In this document: piece after piece, positions 15,882 to 23,749 of the stretch | Layout of the letters: the number at the start of each line of letters is the position of its first letter | Position numbering within the stretch: the first letter of the stretch is position 1 | NCBI RefSeq assembly: GCF_019396385.1 | Contig: NZ_JAHKRN010000041.1 | Location: forward strand, 16,161 to 80,160 | Source: Nonomuraea harbinensis | Lineage (GTDB): Bacteria; Actinomycetota; Actinomycetes; Streptosporangiales; Streptosporangiaceae | DNA: 64,000 bases | Direction of reading: 5' to 3' | Made by a program: the position numbers and the translations under genes | The notes under the pieces: generated by a model | Databases searched by the model: none | Told to the model about the DNA's origin: nothing | What the model saw: only the letters and a program-made list of their open reading frames with translations

Positions 15882-16796
15882 TCATATGTTCGACAGGACA
15901 GCCGTAACATGAACGAGCTGTTGCGTCGCCATAAACGTCTCGTAAGGCCTGCGCCGCGCGGCGCGGCCCTGCTCCCGGCCGACGGCGCGCGTCCCCGCGA
16001 CGACCACGGCCACGACGCCGGCCGCCATCACCGCCAGCACGCCGACCAGCGGCACGTCCCACACGACGACCGCCACGCAGAAGGCGGCGAGCAGTCCGGG
16101 CGCCGCCACGATCATCATCCGGCGCGCGGCGCTCTCGCCGATCAGGACGCCGAGCGTGCGCCGGCCCGCCGCCGCGTCACCCGGGATGTCGGACAGGTCC
16201 TTCGCCGGCACGCCGACCAGCACCATCCAGCAGACCGCGGCGGCGGCGAACACGATCAGCCCGGTCGGCGCGACCTCGCCGGTCCCGGCCGTCGCGACGG
16301 TGAACCCGGCGAGGTAGGAGAGCAGCCCCGACAGCATGAGCACGATCACCGTGCCGCTCGAACTGGCCTTCAGCGGAGCGGGCGGCCCCGAGTAGAGATA
16401 GCCGAGTGCGAGGTTGACCGCGATGATCCAGGTCATCGGGCCGGGCAGGCCCACCGTGGCGACGAGCGACAGCACGGCGGCCACCGCCGCCACGGCCGCG
16501 GCGGTGCGGGGGCGCAGCTCGCCCCTGGCGATCGGCCGGCCGGAGCCGTTGATCCGGTCCTCGGCGATGTCGGTGACGCCGTTGTAGAGGTAGATCGCGA
16601 AGATCGAGGCCACCCAGGCGACGCCTCCCTGGAAGACCATGAGGGGATCGGCGAGCGAGGTGATCGGCAGGGCCAGGGCGACCCCGGTCAGGTAGCGGAG
16701 CGACGAGACGGCCAGCACGGACGGGCGGGATTCGGCGAGGCACAGCGTGATGACGCGGGCGGGGAAAGGGGCCAACAGTGTCCAATTGGCTGACAT
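15882..16796 (-). CDS. UbiA-superfamily membrane prenyltransferase
   Basis: Polytopic membrane protein, 304 residues, with about eight hydrophobic helices. UbiA enzymes transfer an isoprenyl group to an acceptor using Mg2+ held by two Asp-rich motifs. The second motif is present (KDLSDIPGD). The first, normally NDxxDxxxD, reads NGVTDIAED, so its first Asp is Gly. The acceptor could be an aromatic or quinone product of the cluster. Other UbiA relatives act in menaquinone, heme or cell-wall lipid assembly, so a bystander role is possible. It is the first gene upstream of the sensor kinase and response regulator and diverges from the leuA-like gene. Confidence 0.82.
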   Translation of the reverse strand: MSANWTLLAPFPARVITLCLAESRPSVLAVSSLRYLTGVALALPITSLADPLMVFQGGVAWVASIFAIYLYNGVTDIAEDRINGSGRPIARGELRPRTAAAVAAVAAVLSLVATVGLPGPMTWIIAVNLALGYLYSGPPAPLKASSSGTVIVLMLSGLLSYLAGFTVATAGTGEVAPTGLIVFAAAAVCWMVLVGVPAKDLSDIPGDAAAGRRTLGVLIGESAARRMMIVAAPGLLAAFCVAVVVWDVPLVGVLAVMAAGVVAVVVAGTRAVGREQGRAARRRPYETFMATQQLVHVTAVLSNI

Positions 16797-17153
16797 ATTC
16801 GGGATTGTGACCAGGGGTGACCCGCCTGATAAGAGGGGCGCACGGAAGTTGTAGTGGGTCTACGCCTTTCGATACCCCAGATTGCCTCCTTGGATACCGG
16901 TCCCGAACTCATGGTGCACCCGCTTGTCCCGCCTTGGCGACCCCTATAGTTTCGCCCTCGTACCCAGAGATCCGTCGACTTTCGAGACCGGCGCGCAAAG
17001 TCGCCCTCCGGAGAAGGCTCCGGGGACGATTTCCGTGATGAATCCCGCGATATTCGAGAACCCCGGCACGCTGCCGGAATCCGCCTCCGCCACGGCCGGT
17101 TCCCATCCGCCGCATATCCCAGAACAGGACGTCATCAGGAAGGAAATCAGACC
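16797..17153. other. 357-bp divergent intergenic region
   Basis: Separates the ubiA-like gene (minus) from the leuA-like gene (plus) and must hold both promoters. Heptamers of the cluster family appear as CAGGGGT (16812), GAGGGGC (16833, 21 bp on) and ACCCCTA (16940). AGGAAGGAA just before 17154 is the ribosome site of the leuA-like gene. A short frame from ATG 17038 runs into that gene out of phase and has no Leu run, so I do not read it as an attenuator peptide. No RNA gene is seen. Confidence 0.5.
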
Positions 17154-18932
17154 ATGCAGGGCGCCGAACGCTATACCGGTTTCACCCCCCTCGACCTCCC
17201 CGACCGGACCTGGCCCAGCAGGCGCCTGCGCTCGGCCCCGCGCTGGCTCTCGACCGACCTGCGTGACGGCAACCAGTCCCTGGCGCGCCCGATGACCCCC
17301 GAGCGCAAGCTCATGATGTTCGACCTCCTGGTCTCCATGGGCTACAAGGAGATCGAGGTCGGCTTCCCCGTCGCCAGCCGCGACGACCACGACTTCGTAC
17401 GGCTGCTCATCGAGCGCGACCTGATCCCCGACGACGTGCGGATCACCGTGCTGACCCAGGCGCGCGAGGAGCTGATCAGGGCCACCCTGGACTCGCTCAA
17501 GGGCGCGGACCGGGCCATGGTCCACATCTACAACGCCACGTCCCCGCTGTTCCGCCGGCTGGTCTTCGACCTCGACCGCGCCGGCTGCAGGCAGCTCGCG
17601 GTCCGCGGCACGCAGGTGATGATGGACCACGCCGAGCGCGTGCTGGGCGACTGCGACCTGGGCTACCAGTACTCTCCCGAGCTGTTCAACGAGACCGAGC
17701 CCGACTTCTCCCTCGAAGTCTGCTCGGCCGTCATGGACGTCTGGCAGCCGGAGGCGGGCCGGGGCATCATCCTGAACTTCCCGACCACCGTCGAGCGCTC
17801 GCTGCCCAACGTGTTCGCCGACCAGATCGAGTGGCTGGACCGGAACCTGCCGCACCGCGAGCACGTGTGCCTGTCCGTCCACCCCCACAACGACCGCGGC
17901 ACCGGCGTGGCCTCCGCGGAGCTGGCGCTGCTGGCCGGCGCCGAGCGGATCGAGGGCTGCCTGTTCGGCAACGGCGAGCGCGCCGGCAACGTCTGCCTGG
18001 TCACCCTGGGCATGAACCTGTTCTCCCACGGCATCGACCCCGGCATCGACTTCTCCGACATCAACGCCGTGCGCCGCACCGTCGAGCTGTGCAACCAACT
18101 GCCGGTGCACCCCCGGCACCCCTACGGCGGCGACCTGGTCTACACCGCCTTCTCCGGGTCCCACCAGGACGCCATCAAGAAGGGCTTCGACGAGCGGGAG
18201 CGCCAGGCCGCGGCCACCGGCGCGGACCCGTCCCGCCTGCCGTGGCGCATGCCGTACCTGCCGGTGGACCCCAAGGACGTGGGCCGCACCTACGAGGCGG
18301 TGGTACGGGTCAACAGCCAGTCGGGCAAGGGCGGCGTCGCGTACGTGATGAGCGCCTGGCACGGGCTCAACCTGCCGCGCGGGCTCCAGGCCGAGCTGGC
18401 CGCCCGGGTCCAGGAGCGGGCCGAGACGCTGGAGGGCGAGCTGTCGCCGAGCGGGATCGGGGCGGTGTTCCGCGAGGAGTACCTGTACCGGGGCGACCCC
18501 GCCGCACCGCTGGCGATCGGCAGGACACCGCTCGTGGCCACGCTGCACATCGACGGCCGCATGGAGATGAGCGGGCCGCGCGCCGACGCGGTCCGCACGC
18601 TCGGCGCCGCGCTCGCCCCGTGGGGCGTCCGGCTCCGCGCCGTGCACCGCACCGCACCGCCACTGGACGCGGACCTGACCCCGGAGCAGCCGGCGCTCGC
18701 CGGCCACTCCCCCGATGACGTCGTGGTCTACGCCGAGTGCGGCACGGGCACCGGCGCGGGCACGGGCGTGGCGTGGGGTGCCGGCATCGGCGCGGACGTG
18801 ACGGCCGCGGCGCTGTCGGCCGTGCGGGCGGCGGGCCGCAGGCTGGCCCGCAGGGCCGACCGGCCGGCCCAGGCGCAGGACCGCGCGCGCCCGGCCGCCG
18901 ACCGCCCCCACCTGATGGCCGCCGGAGAGTAG
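17154..18932 (+). CDS. LeuA-like 2-isopropylmalate synthase within the biosynthetic cluster
   Basis: Condenses acetyl-CoA with 2-ketoisovalerate, or a similar 2-keto acid, to an alkylmalate; 592 residues, LeuA type 2. The TIM barrel is intact: DLRDGNQSLARPM near residue 40, metal ligands in HPHNDRGTG, and GCLFGNGERAGN. The C-terminal leucine-sensing domain is divergent: the segment that usually reads like EHAxxxGxxAxAAAYVE is replaced by an Ala/Pro-rich stretch around APPLDADLTPEQPAL, and the end is a basic Ala/Arg-rich tail. I infer weakened leucine feedback and a pathway supply role, for example a branched starter or chain-extended keto acid. Whether a housekeeping leuA exists elsewhere cannot be seen here. 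Confidence 0.88.
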   Translation: MQGAERYTGFTPLDLPDRTWPSRRLRSAPRWLSTDLRDGNQSLARPMTPERKLMMFDLLVSMGYKEIEVGFPVASRDDHDFVRLLIERDLIPDDVRITVLTQAREELIRATLDSLKGADRAMVHIYNATSPLFRRLVFDLDRAGCRQLAVRGTQVMMDHAERVLGDCDLGYQYSPELFNETEPDFSLEVCSAVMDVWQPEAGRGIILNFPTTVERSLPNVFADQIEWLDRNLPHREHVCLSVHPHNDRGTGVASAELALLAGAERIEGCLFGNGERAGNVCLVTLGMNLFSHGIDPGIDFSDINAVRRTVELCNQLPVHPRHPYGGDLVYTAFSGSHQDAIKKGFDERERQAAATGADPSRLPWRMPYLPVDPKDVGRTYEAVVRVNSQSGKGGVAYVMSAWHGLNLPRGLQAELAARVQERAETLEGELSPSGIGAVFREEYLYRGDPAAPLAIGRTPLVATLHIDGRMEMSGPRADAVRTLGAALAPWGVRLRAVHRTAPPLDADLTPEQPALAGHSPDDVVVYAECGTGTGAGTGVAWGAGIGADVTAAALSAVRAAGRRLARRADRPAQAQDRARPAADRPHLMAAGE

Positions 18933-19054
18933 CCCGTCATGTCACGGATCAGGACCAGACGCCCCAGGCCCAGGCGATCCGGCCAGGACGCGCTCGACCT
19001 GCGGACGCCCTCCGGACGCAAGCTGCCCTACTGAACCCGCGCAAGAGGAGGATC

Positions 19055-21829
19055 ATGGCACCGGACGATCGGCGGCAGGACGCGGCTCTCCTGATGGAGC
19101 TGCTGGAGGAGGCGAAGGCCGGCAGGGGCCGGATCGCGATGGTGACGGGCGCCGTCGCCACCGGCAAGAGCGAGCTGCTGCACGACTTCGCCGAGCAGGC
19201 GCTCCGGCACGGCGCGCTCCCGCTGTCCGCGACAGGCTCCCTCGCCGAGCGCGACCTGCCACTCGGCGTGCTCTCGCAGCTCGTGCGGAACACGCCGGCC
19301 GACGAGCACCGCGCGGCCACGCTGGACCTGCTGCGCGAGGGCGCCCGCGCGCACCTGTCACGCGCGCCGGGCGCGGAGTCCTTCGCGCACGTGGACGCGC
19401 AGATCGTGGACGCCCTCTGCACGGTGCTGCTGAAACTGTCGGAGCGCCGCCCTCTGGCGATCGTCGTGGACGACGTGCAGCACGCCGATCGCGCCTCGCA
19501 GCTGTGCCTGTCCTACCTCGCGCGCCGGGTGAGGTACGCCCGGGTCATGCTCGTACTCAGCGGCCCTGACCACCACGCCCACCCGCACCCGCTCCTGCGC
19601 ACCGAGGTGGAGCGCCAGCCGCACTGCCGCCCGGTGCGGCTGGCGCACCTGGCGGAGGAGGGCGTGGCCGAGCGGGTGCGGCAGCGGGAGGGGGCGCAGG
19701 CGGCCGACCGCTTCGCCGCCCGGTGCCACGAGCTGAGCGGCGGCAACCGGCTGCTGGCGGACGCGGCGCTGGAGGACCTGCGGGCCACCGGCGAGCCCGG
19801 CGAGAGGTACGCCGACGCGGTGCTGGCCTGCCTGCAGCGCGCCGATCCCGACCTGCTCCCCGTGGCCCGCGCGCTGGCCGTGATGGGCGAGCCCGGCGCC
19901 GCCGGACGGCTGCTCGGCCGGGGCGAGGCGGCCACGGCCAGGGCGGTCCAGGCGCTGGCCGGGGCCGGGCTGCTCGCCGGCGGCCGGTTCCGGCACGAGG
20001 CCGCCGCGTCCGCCGTGCTGGCCGGGCTGGACACCTCGGAGCTGATCGACCTCCACCGCCGGGCGGCGGAGCTGACCTACCAGGAGGGCGCGCCCGCCGC
20101 CGTCGTGGCCGGCCACCTCCTGCGGGCCACCCACGCGGGAGACCCGTGGGCGCTGTCGGTGCTGGAGGAGGCCGCCAAGCAGGCGCTGCGCGACGACGGG
20201 GTCGAGTCGGCCATCGAGTACCTCAAGCTGGCCTGGCAGGCGTGCGACGACGAGCGGCGCAGGGCGCGGATCACCACCACGCTGGTGCGGGCCAGGTGGC
20301 GGATCGACCCGGGGACGCAGACCGGCCAGCTGGCCGAGCTGACCGAGGCGCTGCACCAGGGCCATCTGGGCGGCGGCGACGCCATCGTGCTGGCCAGGGC
20401 GCTGCTGTGGCACGGCCACGTCGCCGACGCCAAGGACGTCCTGGGCTGCCTGGGCGACGGCGGGGAGCTGGACCGCGAGGCGGTGGCGGAGCTGGGCGCG
20501 ACCCGCGCCTGGCTGCGCAGCAGCTGGCCCGCCTTCCTGCCGCATCTGCCTGAGCCGCCCGCCGAGCAGGCGGGCGCCGCGGCCCGCTCGCTCGGCGCCG
20601 ACCGCCGGCTGGTGTCGGCCGACGCGCTGGCCTCCACGCTGCGCGAGGGCCCGCAGGAGGAGCTCGTGACCGTGGCCGAGCGCATCCTGCGCGGCTCCCG
20701 CCTGGACGAGATGTCCATGGACGCGGTGGAGTGCGCGCTGCTGACCCTGATCTACAGCGACCGGGCCGATCGGGCCGCGCCCTGGTGCGACGTCTTCGTG
20801 TCCGAGGCGGCCGACCGGCACGCGCCCAGCCGTCAGGCGAGGCTGTCGGCGATCCGGGCGGAGATCTCGCTGCGCCGGGGCGACCTGGCCGCGGCGGCGC
20901 GCGACGCCCAGCGGGCCCTGGAACTCGTCTCGCCGGAGAGCTGGGGGGTCGCCGTCGGCGCGCCGCTGGGCATCCTGCTGATGGCCGGGGCCGGCATGGG
21001 CCGCCACCTGGACTACCTGCGCCAGGCCGCCCAGCCGGTGCCTGAGGCCATGCTGGAGACCCGGTTCGCCGCCCAGTACCTCTACGGCAAGGGCCGCTTC
21101 GCGCTGATGTCGGGCCAGCCCAGGCAGGCGCTGCGCGACCTGCGCCTGTGCGGTGAGCTGACGTGCGCGTGGGGGCTGGACGTCCCGGAGTTCGTCCCGT
21201 GGCGGCTGGAGGCGGCCGAGGCGCTGATCCGCCTCGGCGAGGTGGACGAGGCGCGCGGGCTCATCGAGACCCAGCTCGCCGGCTGTGGCAAGCGGTCGAA
21301 GCGGGTGCACGGGATGGCGTTGCGCCTGCTCGCCGCGGCGAGCGAGGTGCGGCACCGCGTCATGCTCCTGCGCCGCGCCGCCGACCTGCTGCGCGCGGGC
21401 GGAGACCGGTACGAGCACGCCAGGGCGCTGTTCGACCTCACCGAGGCGTACCACGCGATCGGCGAGCACCGCAGGGCCGGGATGCTGAGCGGCCGGGCCG
21501 GCGCGCTGGCCCAGGAATGCCACGCCGGCGCGCTGATCCGCGATCCGGCCCGCGCCCGCAGGAACGGCCAGGTGAACGGACAGGTCAACGGTCAGGTGAA
21601 CGGCCGGCTCAACGGGCACGCCGGCGGGCAGAGCCCGGAAGCGGCGCTCAGCGAGGCCGAGCAGCGCGTGGCGGCGCTGGCCGCGGACGGGTACTCCAAC
21701 CGGGAGATCTCCGGCAAGCTCTTCATCACCGTGAGCACCGTGGAGCAGCACCTGACGCGGATCTACCGCAAGCTCAACGTCTCGCGCCGCCGTGACCTGC
21801 CGGCCGGTCTGGCCGGCAGGTCACTGTAG
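19055..21829 (+). CDS. LAL-family (large ATP-binding LuxR) transcriptional regulator
   Basis: About 924 residues. The N-terminal AAA-type ATPase has Walker A TGAVATGKSELL (about 31-42) and Walker B LAIVVDDVQHAD. A long helical TPR-like middle follows, then a C-terminal LuxR HTH (LSEAEQRVAALAADGYSNREI through TVEQHLTRIYRKLNVSRR). Between the middle and the HTH is a short linker with NGQV repeated in tandem (about 21565-21620). AGAGGAGG stands just before the ATG at 19055. LAL proteins such as PikD switch on polyketide clusters. It lies 122 bp after the leuA-like gene on the same strand. Its 3' end contains a perfect hairpin that probably terminates transcription. Confidence 0.92.
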   Translation: MAPDDRRQDAALLMELLEEAKAGRGRIAMVTGAVATGKSELLHDFAEQALRHGALPLSATGSLAERDLPLGVLSQLVRNTPADEHRAATLDLLREGARAHLSRAPGAESFAHVDAQIVDALCTVLLKLSERRPLAIVVDDVQHADRASQLCLSYLARRVRYARVMLVLSGPDHHAHPHPLLRTEVERQPHCRPVRLAHLAEEGVAERVRQREGAQAADRFAARCHELSGGNRLLADAALEDLRATGEPGERYADAVLACLQRADPDLLPVARALAVMGEPGAAGRLLGRGEAATARAVQALAGAGLLAGGRFRHEAAASAVLAGLDTSELIDLHRRAAELTYQEGAPAAVVAGHLLRATHAGDPWALSVLEEAAKQALRDDGVESAIEYLKLAWQACDDERRRARITTTLVRARWRIDPGTQTGQLAELTEALHQGHLGGGDAIVLARALLWHGHVADAKDVLGCLGDGGELDREAVAELGATRAWLRSSWPAFLPHLPEPPAEQAGAAARSLGADRRLVSADALASTLREGPQEELVTVAERILRGSRLDEMSMDAVECALLTLIYSDRADRAAPWCDVFVSEAADRHAPSRQARLSAIRAEISLRRGDLAAAARDAQRALELVSPESWGVAVGAPLGILLMAGAGMGRHLDYLRQAAQPVPEAMLETRFAAQYLYGKGRFALMSGQPRQALRDLRLCGELTCAWGLDVPEFVPWRLEAAEALIRLGEVDEARGLIETQLAGCGKRSKRVHGMALRLLAAASEVRHRVMLLRRAADLLRAGGDRYEHARALFDLTEAYHAIGEHRRAGMLSGRAGALAQECHAGALIRDPARARRNGQVNGQVNGQVNGRLNGHAGGQSPEAALSEAEQRVAALAADGYSNREISGKLFITVSTVEQHLTRIYRKLNVSRRRDLPAGLAGRSL
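21794..21822. terminator. Terminator hairpin inside the 3' end of the LAL gene
   Basis: A perfect 12-bp stem, GACCTGCCGGCC (21794-21805) with GGCCGGCAGGTC (21811-21822), and a five-base loop. It ends five bases before the LAL stop codon and faces the end of the convergent small gene at 21835, so it can act on both strands. There is no T-run, as is usual for actinomycete terminators. Confidence 0.6.
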
Positions 21830-21834
21830 CGATC

Positions 21835-22044
21835 TCACTCGGCGACGGCCGTGCGCATGACCCACTCGAAGACGACGGCGCGCTCGCCGTCGACGGTGGC
21901 GCTCTCGCCGCCGCGCCTGAAGTGCTCGTACCCGGCGCCGTGCGGGAGCTTGAACACCTCGGTGCCGGGGCTCACGCGCTGCACCCGCCGCTCGGCCGGA
22001 ACCGCCTCCGGTCCGCCGACCAGGACGGCTCTGATCTCCTTCAT
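21835..22044 (-). CDS. Small DUF5988-like protein
   Basis: 69-residue soluble protein beginning MKEIRAVLVGGPEAVP, with a central LPHGAGYEHFRR motif and an aromatic FEWVMRT near the end. It resembles the small DUF5988 proteins found in many actinomycete antibiotic clusters; function unknown. It starts after AGAGGAGG, 25 bp downstream of the carboxylase beta-subunit gene, with which it is probably co-transcribed. I considered an acyl-CoA carboxylase epsilon subunit because of size and position, but the sequence lacks the Arg/Pro pattern of that family. The DUF assignment is from memory of the motif, so moderate. Confidence 0.7.
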   Translation of the reverse strand: MKEIRAVLVGGPEAVPAERRVQRVSPGTEVFKLPHGAGYEHFRRGGESATVDGERAVVFEWVMRTAVAE

Positions 22045-22069
22045 GGTGCCTCCTCTTGGTGAGAGGTGT

Positions 22070-23551
22070 TCACAGCGGGATGCTGGAGTGGCGTCCGCGC
22101 GCCCGGGGCGCCCGGTCCAGCGCCTGGGCCAGCCTGAGCCGGGTCGTCTCCGGCGCGATCACCTCGTCGACCACGCCGAGCGCGATCGCGCGGGCCACCC
22201 CGCCGGCGGTCCGGCGCTGCTCCTCGGCCAGCCGGGCGCTCAGTTCCTCGCGCTCGTCGTCGGGGGCGGCGGCCAGGGTCTTGCGGTGCAGGACGCGTAC
22301 GGCGCTCTCCGCGCCCATGACCGCCACCTCGGCGTCCGGCCAGGCGAAGGTCGCGGTGGCGCCGAGCGAGCGGGAGTTCATCGCGATGTAGGCCCCGCCG
22401 TAGGCCTTGCGGGTGATCAGCGTGACGCGCGGCACCACGGACTCGGCGAAGGCGTGCAGGAGCTTGGCGCCCCGCCGGACGACGCCGCCCCATTCCTGGT
22501 CCACCCCGGGCAGGAAGCCGGGGACGTCGACCAGCACGACCAGGGGAACTCCCAGGGAGTCGCACATGCGGACGAACCGCGCGCTCTTCTCCGCCGACAG
22601 CGAGTCCAGGCAGCCGCCCTTGCGGATCGGGTTGTTGGCCAGGACGCCGATCGGACGGCCGCCGAGCCGGCCGAGGCCGACCAGGACGTTGGCCGCCCAG
22701 CGGGGCTGCAGCTCCTCGAAGACCGGCCCGCGCGCGTCACCGTCCACGAGGGCGCGCACCAGCGGCCGCACGTCGTAGGCGCGCCGCGGCGACTCGGGCA
22801 GCAGCGCGCGCAGGTCTCTCGGCTCGCGCAGCGGGGCCAGCTCGAACCGGCCCTGCCCGGCGCGGAGCAGCCCGGCGAGGCGGCGGGCGCGGAAGCAGGC
22901 GTCGTCCTCGTCGGCGGCCTGCACGTGCACCACGCCCGACCTCGGGCCGTGCGCGTCGGGGCCGCCGAGCGCCGCCATGTCGATCTTCTCGCCGGTGACG
23001 CTCCGCACGATGTCGGGGCCGGTCACGAAGACGCGCCCGGAGCCGGTCATGACGATCACGTCGGTCAGGGCAGGACCGTAGGCGGCGGCCCCCGCGGCCG
23101 GGCCGAGGACGACCGAGATCTGCGGCACCACGCCGGAGGCCCTGGTCATCGCGGCGAACATGCGGCCCACGCCGTCCATGGACTCGACGCCGTCGGCGAG
23201 CCTGGCGCCTCCGGAGTGCCACAGGCCGATCACCGGGCAGCCCTCCGCCACGGCGGCGTCGGTGGCGGCCACGATGTGCCGGGCCCCGGCCGCGCCGAGC
23301 GCGCCGCCCATCTTCCTGGCGTCGGTGCAGAAGGCGATGACGGGCCGCCCGTCCACCCGGCCCCGCACCGCGCTCACGCCGCTGTCGTCGTCCGCGTGCA
23401 GCGCGACGGGCGTGCCCGGGTCCAGCAGCCGGGCCAGCCTGACCGAAGGGGCGCGCGGGTCGGCGGCGGGCTCCGCCCCGCGCTCGGCCGGCGCGCGGCT
23501 CACCGGCAGCTCGTCCGGCAGCTCGTCCGGCAGCGTGGGCAAGACGGTCAT
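22070..23551 (-). CDS. Acyl-CoA carboxylase beta subunit (carboxyltransferase), predicted acetyl-CoA type
   Basis: 493 residues, biotin-dependent carboxyltransferase of the AccB/PccB/JadN type. It moves CO2 from carboxybiotin to an acyl-CoA and needs a biotinylated alpha subunit from elsewhere. Both halves of the crotonase-like fold are present: LWHSGGARLADGVESM with GPAAGAAAYGPALTD, and VDVPGFLPGVDQEW with RKAYGGAYIAM. The residue after AY in that last motif is Asp 422 in propionyl-specific PccB and Ile in AccB; here it is Ile, which predicts acetyl-CoA use and thus malonyl-CoA supply for polyketide extension. The N-terminus has a short DELPDELP repeat. It diverges from the GH92 gene and probably marks the cluster edge. 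Confidence 0.9.
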   Translation of the reverse strand: MTVLPTLPDELPDELPVSRAPAERGAEPAADPRAPSVRLARLLDPGTPVALHADDDSGVSAVRGRVDGRPVIAFCTDARKMGGALGAAGARHIVAATDAAVAEGCPVIGLWHSGGARLADGVESMDGVGRMFAAMTRASGVVPQISVVLGPAAGAAAYGPALTDVIVMTGSGRVFVTGPDIVRSVTGEKIDMAALGGPDAHGPRSGVVHVQAADEDDACFRARRLAGLLRAGQGRFELAPLREPRDLRALLPESPRRAYDVRPLVRALVDGDARGPVFEELQPRWAANVLVGLGRLGGRPIGVLANNPIRKGGCLDSLSAEKSARFVRMCDSLGVPLVVLVDVPGFLPGVDQEWGGVVRRGAKLLHAFAESVVPRVTLITRKAYGGAYIAMNSRSLGATATFAWPDAEVAVMGAESAVRVLHRKTLAAAPDDEREELSARLAEEQRRTAGGVARAIALGVVDEVIAPETTRLRLAQALDRAPRARGRHSSIPL

Positions 23552-23580
23552 CCCTGATCCCCTGTGCTCGACGGTCTCTC

Positions 23581-23598
23581 ACGGGTCCGTGGACCCGT
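23581..23598. promoter_or_regulatory. 18-bp palindrome upstream of the carboxylase gene
   Basis: ACGGGTCC-GT-GGACCCGT, an 8-bp perfect inverted repeat with a two-base centre, 30 bp upstream of the carboxylase start. Its size suits a dimeric repressor operator. AACCCCTA of the cluster motif family follows at 23637-23644. It could regulate the carboxylase, the GH92 gene, or both. Confidence 0.4.
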
Positions 23599-23749
23599 GG
23601 CACCCATCGAATGTGTCAACGGCCGGGGTGCCGGCCAACCCCTATTCACGCCTGCGCGGATGGCAACTTGTGCGCGCCGTTTTCGCTCGTTGACCGGGGT
23701 GTGGGGGCGGGTTTCGATGATTCGATCTCACCCTCGAAAGGTGTGCGAC

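Noticed and set aside
17038..17295. Possible leader peptide before the leuA-like gene
   Set aside because: The frame has no leucine run or paired attenuator hairpins and simply overlaps the leuA start out of phase.
21835..22044. Acyl-CoA carboxylase epsilon subunit
   Set aside because: Position and size fit, but the sequence has the LPHGAGYEHF pattern of DUF5988-like proteins and not that of epsilon subunits.
23564..23749. N-terminal extension of the GH92 protein
   Set aside because: It would place about 62 polar residues before an evident signal peptide; the ATG at 23750 has its own ribosome site.
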